This document shows, one piece after another, positions 53,646 through 62,612 of a stretch of 64,000 nucleotides of DNA. The translations under genes and the position numbers were made by a program. Position 1 is the first letter of the stretch. Every line of letters starts with the position of its first letter. The notes under the pieces are model-generated. The model was given only the letters and a program-made list of their open reading frames with translations. It was not told the DNA's origin and made no database searches. This stretch comes from an uncultured Alloprevotella sp. (GTDB lineage Bacteria > Bacteroidota > Bacteroidia > Bacteroidales > Bacteroidaceae), in contig CALUNU010000003.1 in assembly GCA_944322095.1 (NCBI GenBank), forward strand, positions 157,371-221,370. The letters run 5' to 3'.

Positions 53646-55187
53646 TTAAGCTTTGATGTATGGTAAAGTAATGATGAATTTTGTTCCTTTTCCGAAGTCG
53701 CTTTCGGCGTGGATGTTGCCCTTGTGATTGGTGATGACGTTCTTCACGTAGGCCAGTCCGAGGCCGAAGCCTTTCACGTCGTGGCGGTTGCCCGTGTGTA
53801 CGCGGTAGAATTTTTCGAATATCTTTTTCAGGTCCTCCTTTTTGATGCCGATGCCGTTGTCCTGGATGGCGATGGCCACCTTCTGGCCTTCGTTCCAGGT
53901 GGACACTTTCAGGCGCAGCTCTTTTTCGGGGTCTTTATATTTAACGGCGTTGTCGAGCAGGTTGAAGATGACGTTCGTAAAGTGCATTTCGTCGGCAAAG
54001 ACAGTGTCTTCCTGTGCCTGCAAGTCGGTTTCGAGCGTGCCGCCGGAGCTCTCCACTTTGAGCCGGAACGTGGTGGCCACGTCCGAAATGAGCTCATTAA
54101 GCCGTATCTCCTTCAGCTTGAACGTGGCGGCTTTCTGCCGGTCGAACATAGACATTTGCAGCACCTTTTCCACCTGGAAGCGCAGGCGCTTCGTTTCGTC
54201 GTTGATGATGCCCGAGATGTGTTTAAACATGGCGTCGCTCTTTCCCACGGCCGGGTCGTTGAGCATCTGGGCGGCCAGCGATATGGTGGAGATGGGCGTC
54301 TTGAATTCGTGCGTCATGTTGTTGATGAAGTCGTTCTTTATCTCCGTCAGGCGCTTTTGGCGGAACACGAGGCAGATGGTAAAGATGAATATGATGAGCA
54401 GAATGAGCGTGAAGATGATGGCCGGTATCATGAACTTGGCACTTGCGAAGAGGTACTTGTTCATCTCCGGGAAGTGGATGTTGATGACAGCCATCTGTGC
54501 CGGCGGATTGTTGGGGTAGATGACCTGTTTATAGGTCATTTCCTCGCCCTCGGGCGTGTAGTCGGAGCAGCGGTAGAGCTCGCGTCCGTCGGTGGTGGTC
54601 ACGGTGAAGTGGTAATCGATGTTGACGCCGTTGTTGCGCAGCTCCGTTTTCAGGCAGCGGTCGAGCATGGCAAAGTCGATGCGCTCGGCCAGCGTCTCGT
54701 CGTTCGACTGGCTCAGCAGCGAATAGATAACCTCGTCGAGCAGGGCTTTCTGATAGATGTAGCGCTCGCGCACGGCCTCGCGCAGCGTTTCGGATGCCGT
54801 CCCGATGGCGTCCTGGTTTCTGATGATGAGGCCTTTGGGGATGGCCGAGGGGCGCACGGGCGTCGTGGCCGGCGCCAGGGAGAGGCTGTCGGCGGCGCCA
54901 TGCAACCCGTTGCCGTTGAGGGCCGTGTTGAGGAGTTCCTCGTCGGCCTCCAAGCGGCGGCGCTTGTCGTCGCTGAGCGTTTTCTTCACTTCTTTTTCCA
55001 GGGCGGCCTGCGTTTCGTTCAGTTCGACGTTGCGGGCGGCCTGGTAAAGGCTACGGCTCACGGATTCATCGAACTGCTGCTTGCGCATGTTGATGGCCTC
55101 TTCGAAATATCCCGTCTGAAGATACAGCAGAGCGAGGAAAGAGGCGCCCATGACGATGGCGATGATCCATATGGTAGACTTCTTCAT
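53646..55187 (-). CDS. rprX: Sensor histidine kinase RprX
   Basis: 513 residues: TM1 (about 5-25), periplasmic sensor (about 26-255), TM2 (about 256-282), HisKA with H in NNMTHEFKTPIST, and HATPase with NLLDNAVKYKDP, IQDNGIGI and KGFGLGLAYV. Partner of RprY. The ATG is only 5 bases from the end of the promoter -7 box, so the mRNA is probably leaderless. Confidence 0.92.
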   Translation of the reverse strand: MKKSTIWIIAIVMGASFLALLYLQTGYFEEAINMRKQQFDESVSRSLYQAARNVELNETQAALEKEVKKTLSDDKRRRLEADEELLNTALNGNGLHGAADSLSLAPATTPVRPSAIPKGLIIRNQDAIGTASETLREAVRERYIYQKALLDEVIYSLLSQSNDETLAERIDFAMLDRCLKTELRNNGVNIDYHFTVTTTDGRELYRCSDYTPEGEEMTYKQVIYPNNPPAQMAVINIHFPEMNKYLFASAKFMIPAIIFTLILLIIFIFTICLVFRQKRLTEIKNDFINNMTHEFKTPISTISLAAQMLNDPAVGKSDAMFKHISGIINDETKRLRFQVEKVLQMSMFDRQKAATFKLKEIRLNELISDVATTFRLKVESSGGTLETDLQAQEDTVFADEMHFTNVIFNLLDNAVKYKDPEKELRLKVSTWNEGQKVAIAIQDNGIGIKKEDLKKIFEKFYRVHTGNRHDVKGFGLGLAYVKNVITNHKGNIHAESDFGKGTKFIITLPYIKA

Positions 55188-55191
55188 GCGG

Positions 55192-55199
55192 CAAAGATA
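55192..55199 (-). promoter_or_regulatory. rprX promoter -7 element
   Basis: Minus-strand TATCTTTG (55199-55192). With transcription starting 4-6 nt later, the first base falls at or within a base or two of the ATG at 55187. Confidence 0.6.
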
Positions 55200-55341
55200 G
55201 AAAACGCTTTTTCCCTTTGTTTCGTTTAAATGAGGTTTTATTCAAAGTGTTTTCTTAATTAACTAAATTCGGCTTGGTTAGTTGTTGTTTTAGCAAGTAG
55301 GCTTTGGGCGGCTGCTTGCTTTCGGCGTAGAAAAATAGGAA

Positions 55342-55379
55342 AAAAGACAGCGCAGACCGTTTCGGTTGCGCTGTCTTTT
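55342..55379 (-). terminator. Terminator of the initiator tRNA gene
   Basis: 13-bp perfect stem, AAAAGACAGCGCA (55342-55354) and TGCGCTGTCTTTT (55367-55379), followed by T residues on the minus strand. Confidence 0.9.
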
Positions 55380-55384
55380 CTTAG

Positions 55385-55457
55385 TTGCGGAGGCTCGACT
55401 CGAACAAGCGACCTCCAGGTTATGAGCCTGGCGAGCTACCAACTGCTCCACTCCGCG
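55385..55457 (-). tRNA. Initiator tRNA-Met (CAU)
   Basis: 73-nt cloverleaf. Acceptor stem CGCGGAG/CTCCGCA has a C1 x A72 mismatch, D-stem has A11:U24, anticodon CAU in CTCATAA, T-arm GCTTG-TTCGAGT-CGAGC. The 1:72 mismatch and A11:U24 are hallmarks of the initiator. The anticodon stem is CCAGG/CCTGG, so the 29:41 pair is A:U rather than the G:C of the usual three-GC run. CCA is not encoded. Own promoter and terminator. Confidence 0.93.
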
Positions 55458-55485
55458 ATGTTGGGTTGTTTCCCGTTTGCGAGTG

Positions 55486-55516
55486 CAAAGGTACATATTT
55501 CTGTTGAAGCGCCAAA
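55486..55516 (-). promoter_or_regulatory. tRNA-fMet promoter, full consensus
   Basis: Minus-strand TACCTTTG (55493-55486) with TTTG (55516-55513) 19 nt upstream. About 24 nt of 5' leader to be removed by RNase P. Confidence 0.75.
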
Positions 55517-55578
55517 GCTTTCAGCAAGTTTTTTTGCCATTTTGTCCAAAAAACTTGTTGAAGGGCCCCGCCGGCGGG

Positions 55579-56763
55579 CTATTCCACTTCGAGCACGAGG
55601 CCTTTCAGGTATTCGCCCTCGGGGTGGTAGATGTTCACCGGGTGGTCGGCCGGCTGGTGCAGCTGGTGGAGTATGCGCACGTGGCGGCCCGTCTGCGCTG
55701 CGGCGGTGAAGACGGCCAGGCGGAATTGCTCCTTGCTCACGGCCTGCGAGCAGCTGAATGTAAAGAGCAGGCCGCCCTTTTCGATGCGGCTTATGGCGGC
55801 GGCGTTCAGGCGGGTGTAGCCTTTCAGCGCGTTGCGCAGGGCGTCCTTGTGCTTGGCGAAGGCGGGCGGGTCGAGAACGATGAGGTCGTAGCCGCCCGTC
55901 ATGTGGTCTAGGTAGCGGAAGGCGTCTTCGGCAAAGGCTTCGTGGCGCGTGTCGTCGGGAAAGTTGAGCGCCACGTTGGCGCGCGTCAGGTCGATGGCTT
56001 TCGAGCTGCTGTCCACCGAGTGGACGAGGCGTGCGCCGCCGCGCATGGCGTAGACGGAGAAGCCGCCCGTGTAGCAGAACATGTTGAGCACGCTGCGGCC
56101 GGCGGCATAGCGTTCCAGGAGGCTGCGGTTTTCGCGCTGGTCGACAAAGAAGCCCGTTTTCTGGCCCCGCAGCCAGTCGATGTGGAAGCGCAGGCCGTTT
56201 TCGGTGGCCACATCGCCTTCGGGGCCGCCGCGCAGGAAGCCGTTCTCCTGTCCGAGGCCGGCCTTGAAGGGCAGCGTTGTTTCCGACTTGTAGAAAACGT
56301 TGCGCACGCTGCCTCCGCAGGCGTCGATGAGGGCGTCGGCTATTTCCTCGCGGCAGCAGTGCATTCCCACCGAGTGGGCCTGCATGACGGCCGTCGGGCC
56401 ATACACGTCGACCACGAGACCCGGCAGGCGGTCGCCCTCGCCGTGTACGAGGCGGTAGGTGTCGTTGTCGCTGCGGCCGGCCAGCCCGATGGCCCGGCGC
56501 AGGCCGGCGGCCTCGCTCAGGCGTTCGCGCCAGAAGGCGGCGTCGATGGGGCGTTCCTCGAAGCTCAGCACGCGCACGGCGATGGAGCCCACCTGATAGT
56601 GACCCAGGGCCAGGAAGCGGCCCCCTTCGTCGGTGACGCGCACCACGTCGCCTTCGGCAATGCCGGCGTCGGCGTGGCCGATGGCTCCCGAGAACACCCA
56701 CGGGTGGAAACGTTTCAAGCTTTCGGTTTTTCCCTTGCGCAGGGAGATGGTTTTCAGGTTCAT
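55579..56763 (-). CDS. rlmI: 23S rRNA m5C1962 methyltransferase, RlmI type
   Basis: 394 residues: N-terminal PUA domain (about 1-80; KRFHPWVFSGAIGHADAGIAEGDVV, shown here as a pattern) and a Rossmann methyltransferase domain with GQKTGFFVDQRENR, FCYTGGFSVYA (SAM loop), VLDPPAFAKHK and FTFSCSQAV with the catalytic Cys. The start ATG 56763 (MNLKTISLRKGK) follows family pattern; a codon at 56829 would overlap the exonuclease gene. Confidence 0.93.
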   Translation of the reverse strand: MNLKTISLRKGKTESLKRFHPWVFSGAIGHADAGIAEGDVVRVTDEGGRFLALGHYQVGSIAVRVLSFEERPIDAAFWRERLSEAAGLRRAIGLAGRSDNDTYRLVHGEGDRLPGLVVDVYGPTAVMQAHSVGMHCCREEIADALIDACGGSVRNVFYKSETTLPFKAGLGQENGFLRGGPEGDVATENGLRFHIDWLRGQKTGFFVDQRENRSLLERYAAGRSVLNMFCYTGGFSVYAMRGGARLVHSVDSSSKAIDLTRANVALNFPDDTRHEAFAEDAFRYLDHMTGGYDLIVLDPPAFAKHKDALRNALKGYTRLNAAAISRIEKGGLLFTFSCSQAVSKEQFRLAVFTAAAQTGRHVRILHQLHQPADHPVNIYHPEGEYLKGLVLEVE

Positions 56764-56776
56764 GTCGGTTGTTGTC

Positions 56777-57424
56777 TTATGCGCCGGCGCTGTCGGCGGG
56801 CGTTTCGGGTTCGCTCTCCACGAGCACATATTGGCCCGTGCGCCGCAGCTCTTCCAGGCGGCGATACATTTGCAGGCACGTATAGGCGTCCGTGGCGGCG
56901 TAACGTTTCTGTTCTTCGGTCAGGACGTCGCGTTCCCAGTTGGTCAGGCGCGAGCGTTTCGTAATTTTTTTGTGAAACAGGTTGGCATAGAGCTTTTGCA
57001 GGCTCATGTCGCGTATGCCCATTTCGGCGGCATACGTTTGCAGGTCCAGAAAGCCGCGCGGCGTGAAGTTGTGACGCCGGCGCAGCATGAGCAGGTCGTC
57101 TTTGAGCGAGAGGCCTATCTTCATGATGTTCCCGTCTTCGAGCAGGTCGATGAGGCCCGGCGTCAGGCCGGTCATGCACAGGCGGAACAAGACGCACACC
57201 TCGTCGGTCGAAACCTGCATGAGCGCCACCTTGTGCGTTTCTCCCTTGTGGAACGAGGGGCGCGTTTCCGTGTCGATGCCCACCAAGGGGCCCGCTCCGC
57301 GCAGGTAGCGCAGGGCGCTTTCGGTTTCGCGGGCCGACTGGGCCACCTCCACCCGGCCTTCGAAGACGAAGCGGGGCAGGTCGGCGATGAACGCTTTTTC
57401 TGTTTTGACGAATATCTCTTGCAT
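56777..57424 (-). CDS. 3'-5' exonuclease, RNase D-like DEDDy domain
   Basis: 215 residues of the DnaQ/RNase D fold: motif I VGIDTETRP (Asp and Glu), motif II IGLSLKDDLLML, motif III YAATDAYTCLQMY with Tyr and Asp (DEDDy type). No HRDC domain. Likely acts on RNA or single-stranded DNA ends. ATG 57424 chosen; upstream in-frame residues are low-complexity. Confidence 0.9.
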   Translation of the reverse strand: MQEIFVKTEKAFIADLPRFVFEGRVEVAQSARETESALRYLRGAGPLVGIDTETRPSFHKGETHKVALMQVSTDEVCVLFRLCMTGLTPGLIDLLEDGNIMKIGLSLKDDLLMLRRRHNFTPRGFLDLQTYAAEMGIRDMSLQKLYANLFHKKITKRSRLTNWERDVLTEEQKRYAATDAYTCLQMYRRLEELRRTGQYVLVESEPETPADSAGA

Positions 57425-57473
57425 GGTTATCTTTCGTTGTGGTGCGCCGGGCGTGTGCCGGGCGCTGCCGCTC

Positions 57474-57995
57474 TCAGGCGGAGCGGCTGCCGTAGCGCAC
57501 GTCGTGCAGGGCGCGCAGCGTGTTGAGCAGCGTTTGCCCCCACGACAGTTCAAACTCTCCTGCGGCTTCGGCCAGGGCTGCCTGCATGGCGTCCTCGAAG
57601 CCGTGGCGGAACGTCTCCACCAGGTTGCGCATGGCCTGGTATATGTCGGCCAGCCCCTCGCTCACGGTGCGCAGCACGGGCGTTTCGGAGTATTTGAAGT
57701 CGTCGACGAACGTGTCGAGGTACGTGTCCATCTCGCCCATCAGGGCTGCGGCCTGCGATCGGACGTATTCATAGTCGGCCTCGGCCACGCAGGCGGCGCT
57801 GTAGCCGGCCGTTTCGGGCACGGGGCCCAAGAGCGTCGTTTTCAGGTAGAGCATGGGCAGCAGGGCGCGCATGGCGTCGACGAAGTCGGTGCGGTCGGCT
57901 TCGCCACACTGTTCCATCCGGCGGCAAAACTCCGTGGCCACCGTTATGAGGTCTATCACCTTTTGCGAATAGACGAAGGGCGTTTCTTTTTCCAT
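57474..57995 (-). CDS. DUF5063 family protein
   Basis: 173 residues, predicted all-helical and cytosolic, beginning MEKETPFVYSQKVIDLITVATEF. Fits DUF5063, a Bacteroidetes family found in this same order with the exonuclease and RlmI. Function unknown. Promoter at 58010-58017; it is the first gene of the three-gene transcript. Confidence 0.8.
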   Translation of the reverse strand: MEKETPFVYSQKVIDLITVATEFCRRMEQCGEADRTDFVDAMRALLPMLYLKTTLLGPVPETAGYSAACVAEADYEYVRSQAAALMGEMDTYLDTFVDDFKYSETPVLRTVSEGLADIYQAMRNLVETFRHGFEDAMQAALAEAAGEFELSWGQTLLNTLRALHDVRYGSRSA

Positions 57996-58009
57996 GATTT
58001 TACGGTGTG

Positions 58010-58017
58010 CAAAGGTA
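58010..58017 (-). promoter_or_regulatory. Promoter -7 element of the DUF5063 gene
   Basis: Minus-strand TACCTTTG (58017-58010), 15 bases before the ATG, so the leader is about 10 nt. Confidence 0.65.
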
Positions 58018-58149
58018 CGAAAAAAAACTGGCCTGCCGCATCCGCTCCCGCCGAAGGTGGCCGCCGGCCCCGTCTCCTGCATGCGGGCGGCGCGGGCGCC
58101 GTGCAGGCGAAAAAGCGGACGGCGCGGGCCGCATGCCGCGGGAAATGAT

Positions 58150-58157
58150 TAACTTTG
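58150..58157 (+). promoter_or_regulatory. valS promoter -7 element
   Basis: TAACTTTG, 51 bases before the valS ATG. The bases upstream (58035-58140) are strongly GC-rich and show no -33 TTTG. Confidence 0.65.
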
Positions 58158-58200
58158 CGCCTTTGAAACAGCTTTTAAGGACAACGCATACTCATTCTAC

Positions 58201-60834
58201 ATGGAATTAGCAACGAAGTACAATCCCGAAGAGGTCGAGGGCAAGTGGTATGCCTATTGGCTCGACCATCATCTGTTCAGTTCGAAGCCCGACGGCCGCG
58301 AGCCCTATACGGTTGTCATCCCCCCGCCCAACGTGACGGGCGTGCTCCACATGGGCCACATGCTCAACGAGACCATCCAGGACATCCTGGTGCGACGCGC
58401 GCGCATGGAGGGCAAGAATGCCTGCTGGGTGCCGGGCACCGACCACGCTTCGATTGCCACCGAGGCCAAGGTGGTGGCACGCCTGGCCGCGCAGGGCATA
58501 AAGAAAAGCGACCTCACGCGCGATGAGTTTCTCCGCCACGCCTGGGACTGGACCGAGGAGCACGGCGGCATCATCCTCAAGCAGCTGCGCCGCATCGGTG
58601 CTTCGTGCGACTGGGACCGCACGGCCTTCACGATGGACCCGGTGCGTTCCGAAAGCGTGACGAAGGTGTTTGTCGACCTTTACAACAAGGGCCTCATCTA
58701 TCGCGGCGTACGTATGGTAAACTGGGACCCCAAGGCGCAGACGGCCCTCTCCGACGAGGAAGTTGTCTACAAGGAAGAGCACGGCAAGCTCTATTATCTG
58801 CGCTATAAGGTCGAGGGCGACCCCACGGGGGCCTATGCCGTCGTGGCCACCACGCGCCCCGAAACCATTATGGGCGACACGGCCATGTGCATCAACCCCA
58901 ACGACCCCAAGAACGCCTGGCTCCGCGGCAAGCGCGTCATCGTTCCCCTCGTGGGCCGGTCCATCCCCGTCATCGAGGACGAATATGTCGATGTCGAGTT
59001 CGGCACCGGCTGCCTTAAGGTGACGCCCGCACACGACGTAAACGACTACATGCTGGGCGAAAAGCACGGCCTGGAAAGCATAGACATCTTCAACGACGAC
59101 GGCACCCTCAGCCAGGCTGCGGGCATGTACGTCGGCATGGACCGCTTCGACGTGCGGCGCCAGATAGAGAAAGACCTCGACGCCGCCGGCCTGCTCGAAA
59201 AGGTGGAAGCCTATACCAACAACGTGGGCTTCAGCGAGCGCACGGACGTACCCATCGAGCCGAAGCTTTCCATGCAGTGGTTCCTGCGCATGCAGCACTT
59301 TGCCGACCTCGCCCTTCCGCCCGTGGAGCGCGGCGACATCAAGTTCTATCCCGCCAAATACAAGAACGTCTACCGCCACTGGCTCGAAAACATCAAGGAC
59401 TGGTGCATCAGCCGCCAGCTGTGGTGGGGCCACCGCATCCCCGCCTACTATCTGCCGGGCGGAGGCTTCGTCGTGGCCGAAACGCCTGAGCAGGCCCTTG
59501 CCCTTGCCCGCGAGAAAACGGGCAACGACGCCTTGCAGGCCGCCGATCTCCGTCAGGAAGAGGACGCGCTCGACACGTGGTTCTCGTCCTGGCTCTGGCC
59601 CATCTCGCTTTTCGACGGCATACGCCGCCCCGACAACGCCGAGTTTCATTACTACTATCCCACGAGCGACCTCGTCACCGGGCCCGACATCATCTTCTTC
59701 TGGGTGGCCCGCATGATTATGGCCGGCTACGAATATACGGGGCAGCCTCCCTTCCGCAACGTCTACTTCACGGGCATCGTCCGCGACAAGATAGGGCGCA
59801 AAATGTCGAAGTCGCTTGGCAACTCGCCCGACCCGCTCGACCTCATCGACCGCTTCGGCGCCGATGGCGTGCGCATGGGCATGATGCTTTCGGCCCCCGC
59901 CGGCAACGACATCCTCTTCGACGAGGCCCTTTGCGAGCAGGGCCGCAATTTCTGCAACAAAATATGGAATGCCTTCCGTCTCGTCAAGGGATGGCAGACG
60001 GCCGACGTTGCTGCTCCCGCCACGTCCGGGCGGGCCGTCGCCTGGTTTGGCGCCCGTTTGCGCAAAAGTGCGGCCGACGTGGCCGACCTTTTCTCCAAGT
60101 ACCGCCTGAGCGAGGCCCTCATGGAGGTCTACCGCCTTTTCTGGGACGAGTTCTCGGGCTGGTATCTCGAAATGGTCAAGCCCGCCTACGGCCAGCCCGT
60201 CGACCGCGCCACCTACGACGCCACGCTCCGTTTCTTCGACGATCTGCTCCACCTGCTCCACCCGTTCATGCCCTTCATCACCGAAGAGCTCTGGCAGCAT
60301 CTGGCCGAGCGCGCCGACGGCGAGAGCCTCTCGGTGAGCGAGCAGCACATAGCCGCCCCCGCCGACGGCGATGAAGCCATCGTGGCCGACGCCGAGCACA
60401 TGAAGCAGCTCATCAGCGGCGTGCGTGCCCTGCGTGCCCAGCGCGGCATTGCCCAGAAGGAGCCCCTCACGTTGCAGGTCATCGGGCACAACCCCATAGC
60501 CTCCTACGACGGCCTTGTCATGAAGCTGGCCGGCGTCACGGCCATCGAGACGACCGACGTACGCAGCGAGGGCGCCGCCCCCATCATGGTGGGTACGACC
60601 GAGTATGCCGTGCCTTTGGGCGGGCTCATCGACGTCGAGGCCGAGATAGCCAAGGCCGAGGCTGAGCTCACGCGTCTCGAAGGCTTCCTCAAAGGTGTCG
60701 AGAAGAAGCTCTCGAACGAGCGCTTCGTGGCCAACGCCCCCGCCGCCGTCGTCGAGACCGAGCGCAAGAAGCAGCACGATGCCCGCGCCAAGATAGCCGC
60801 CTTGCAGGAGACGCTCCGCTCGCTCCGCGGCTGA
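58201..60834 (+). CDS. valS: Valyl-tRNA synthetase
   Basis: Class I aminoacyl-tRNA synthetase for valine. 877 residues: HIGH-type motif HMGH at 50-53, the editing (CP1) domain (about 200-330), KMSKSLGN near residue 535, anticodon-binding helices (about 610-760) and a C-terminal coiled-coil arm (about 815-877). Full length and intact. Ends at a shared terminator. Confidence 0.97.
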   Translation: MELATKYNPEEVEGKWYAYWLDHHLFSSKPDGREPYTVVIPPPNVTGVLHMGHMLNETIQDILVRRARMEGKNACWVPGTDHASIATEAKVVARLAAQGIKKSDLTRDEFLRHAWDWTEEHGGIILKQLRRIGASCDWDRTAFTMDPVRSESVTKVFVDLYNKGLIYRGVRMVNWDPKAQTALSDEEVVYKEEHGKLYYLRYKVEGDPTGAYAVVATTRPETIMGDTAMCINPNDPKNAWLRGKRVIVPLVGRSIPVIEDEYVDVEFGTGCLKVTPAHDVNDYMLGEKHGLESIDIFNDDGTLSQAAGMYVGMDRFDVRRQIEKDLDAAGLLEKVEAYTNNVGFSERTDVPIEPKLSMQWFLRMQHFADLALPPVERGDIKFYPAKYKNVYRHWLENIKDWCISRQLWWGHRIPAYYLPGGGFVVAETPEQALALAREKTGNDALQAADLRQEEDALDTWFSSWLWPISLFDGIRRPDNAEFHYYYPTSDLVTGPDIIFFWVARMIMAGYEYTGQPPFRNVYFTGIVRDKIGRKMSKSLGNSPDPLDLIDRFGADGVRMGMMLSAPAGNDILFDEALCEQGRNFCNKIWNAFRLVKGWQTADVAAPATSGRAVAWFGARLRKSAADVADLFSKYRLSEALMEVYRLFWDEFSGWYLEMVKPAYGQPVDRATYDATLRFFDDLLHLLHPFMPFITEELWQHLAERADGESLSVSEQHIAAPADGDEAIVADAEHMKQLISGVRALRAQRGIAQKEPLTLQVIGHNPIASYDGLVMKLAGVTAIETTDVRSEGAAPIMVGTTEYAVPLGGLIDVEAEIAKAEAELTRLEGFLKGVEKKLSNERFVANAPAAVVETERKKQHDARAKIAALQETLRSLRG

Positions 60835-60866
60835 GCCCTGCGGCCCGTCGGTCCTGCCGGCGCACG

Positions 60867-60917
60867 AAAAACCCCGCGCATCGCTCATTCCTTCCGGGAA
60901 GCGGTGCGCGGGGTTTT
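60867..60917. terminator. Bidirectional terminator between valS and the YicG-like gene
   Basis: AAAACCCCGCGCA (ending at 60880) pairs with TGCGCGGGGTTTT (60905-60917). T-tracts on both strands suit the convergent genes. Confidence 0.88.
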
Positions 60918-60953
60918 CTTTGTCAGTCGCTGAGCCTTAGGTGCAGGCCGGGC

Positions 60954-61580
60954 TCACTGCTGGGCTTCCTCGCCCTTCAGGATGGGCAGCCGCAGCTTAT
61001 ACTTCACGGCCAGCAGACGCATGGCAATCACCATGGCGCCACACACGATGCCCGCCGTAATGTTGTCGGTTCCCAACCGGGCGCAGGCATAATAGAACAG
61101 GCCGCCGATGACGCACGCCATGGCGTAGATTTCCTTGCGGAAAATGAGCGGTTCCTCGTTGATGAACACGTCGCGGAACACGCCGCCGGCCGCCCCCGTG
61201 ATGGTGCCCATGATGATGGCCGTCCAAAACGGGAAGCCCGCGGCCACCGTGCGCTCGATGCCCGTCACGGTGAAGACCGCCAGGCCGATTGTGTCGAAGA
61301 GAAACCACGTGTTGTTCTGTCGGATAAGGTATTTTCCGAAAATCATGACCCACACCAGCGCGATGCCCGAGCAGATGAGATAGACCGGGTCGGTCATCCA
61401 GAAGGGCGGCGTGCCCAGCATGAGGTCGCGCATGGTGCCGCCGCCCACGGCCGTCGTGACGCCCACCACGTAGGCGCCGAACAGGTCGAAGTGTTTGGCC
61501 GAGGCCAGGCGGATACCGGAGATGGCAAAAGCAATGGTGCCGATGAAGTCGAGCACCTGCGAAAAAGATATTTCAGGCAT
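60954..61580 (-). CDS. YicG/UPF0126 family membrane protein, TRIC-like channel
   Basis: 208 residues with seven hydrophobic helices in two repeats (FAISGIRLASAKHFDLFGAYVVGV in the first, shown shortened, and FTVTGIERTVAAGF in the second). Prokaryotic relatives of trimeric intracellular cation channels; some bind glycine or act as transporters, so the substrate is open. Contains the family GGTMRDL and GGVFRDV segments. Confidence 0.88.
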   Translation of the reverse strand: MPEISFSQVLDFIGTIAFAISGIRLASAKHFDLFGAYVVGVTTAVGGGTMRDLMLGTPPFWMTDPVYLICSGIALVWVMIFGKYLIRQNNTWFLFDTIGLAVFTVTGIERTVAAGFPFWTAIIMGTITGAAGGVFRDVFINEEPLIFRKEIYAMACVIGGLFYYACARLGTDNITAGIVCGAMVIAMRLLAVKYKLRLPILKGEEAQQ

Positions 61581-61603
61581 AAGGCGTATGAGATGGCTTT
61601 CAG

Positions 61604-62593
61604 TTAGTGGGCGGCCGCGGTGCCGGCGGTGCCGTTTACGACGTTGATGGGCCGTCCGTTCAGAAAGGCCCGGATGTTGTTGCGCAGCAGGTCGATGATG
61701 CGGCTGCGGGCCTCCACGGTGGCCCAGGCCACGTGGGGCGTCACGTAGCAGCGGGGTGCGTGCAGCAGGGGATGTTCGGCGCGGGGCGGCTCTTCCGAGA
61801 GCACGTCGGTGGCATAGGCGCCCAGGCGCCCGTCGGCGAGCGCTCGGGCCACGGCCTCGTCGTCCACGAGGCGTCCGCGCGCCGTGTTCACCAGGATGAG
61901 GCCCCGGCGGCAGCCGTCGAGCAGCCGCTCGTTCACGAAGCCCTCGTTGGCAGCCGTCAGGGGGCAGTGGAGGCTCACCACGTCGGCCGTGGCAAAGGCC
62001 TCCTCAATGGTGGTTTTCTCCACGTCGGGCGGCAGCTCCGCGGCGCTCTTGGAGCTCACGGCCGAGAGGCGCATGCCGAAGGGGCGCATCATGGCCGCCA
62101 GCGTGCTGCCGATGCCGCCGAAGCCCACGATGGCCAGGCGCTTGCCGTCGAGCTCGGTGAGCGGGGCGTCCCAGCAGCAGAAGTCGGGGCTTTGGCTCCA
62201 AAAGCCGTGGCGGTTGGCCTCGGCGTAGGCGCCCACGCGGTTGGTTGCTTCCAGCAGCAGGGCCACGGCCATCTGGGCCACGGCGCGGTTGGCATAGCCT
62301 GCCGTGTTGCACACGGGGATGCCCCTGCGGCGGGCGGCTTCGGTGTCGACCACGTCGTAGCCCGCCGCCGCCACGCACACCAGCCGCAGGCGGGGCAGGG
62401 CGGCAAAGTGGCTTTCGGTGAGCCGTGTTTTGTTGACGATGAGGATGTCGGCCTCGCGGGCCCGCTCCACCACCTCGTGGGGCGCCGTGCGGGCATATTC
62501 GGTGAAGCGTCCCAGCGCTTCGAGCTCGCCCCACGAGAGGTCGCCGGGGTTGAGCGTATGGCTGTCAAGGAAGACGATGTCGGGTCGTGTCAT
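61604..62593 (-). CDS. D-2-hydroxyacid dehydrogenase, hydroxypyruvate reductase-like
   Basis: 329 residues. NAD-binding VGFGGIGSTLAA (about 155), and the catalytic triad of the family: Arg in NTARGRLVD, Glu in VLSEEPP and His in TPHVAWATVEAR. Substrate likely glycerate/hydroxypyruvate or another 2-keto acid; not SerA, as no ACT domain is present. 23 bases upstream of the YicG-like gene. Confidence 0.9.
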   Translation of the reverse strand: MTRPDIVFLDSHTLNPGDLSWGELEALGRFTEYARTAPHEVVERAREADILIVNKTRLTESHFAALPRLRLVCVAAAGYDVVDTEAARRRGIPVCNTAGYANRAVAQMAVALLLEATNRVGAYAEANRHGFWSQSPDFCCWDAPLTELDGKRLAIVGFGGIGSTLAAMMRPFGMRLSAVSSKSAAELPPDVEKTTIEEAFATADVVSLHCPLTAANEGFVNERLLDGCRRGLILVNTARGRLVDDEAVARALADGRLGAYATDVLSEEPPRAEHPLLHAPRCYVTPHVAWATVEARSRIIDLLRNNIRAFLNGRPINVVNGTAGTAAAH

Positions 62594-62612
62594 GTCGTTG
62601 GGTTTTGGCGGC

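Noticed and set aside
55385..55457. tRNA-Ile2 or elongator tRNA-Met
   Set aside because: The C1xA72 mismatch and A11:U24 point to the initiator.
58207..60888. 893-residue open frame antisense to valS
   Set aside because: It is a frame shadow caused by high GC at third codon positions; composition is His/Gly/Ala/Val-rich and no domain is recognisable, while valS is certain.
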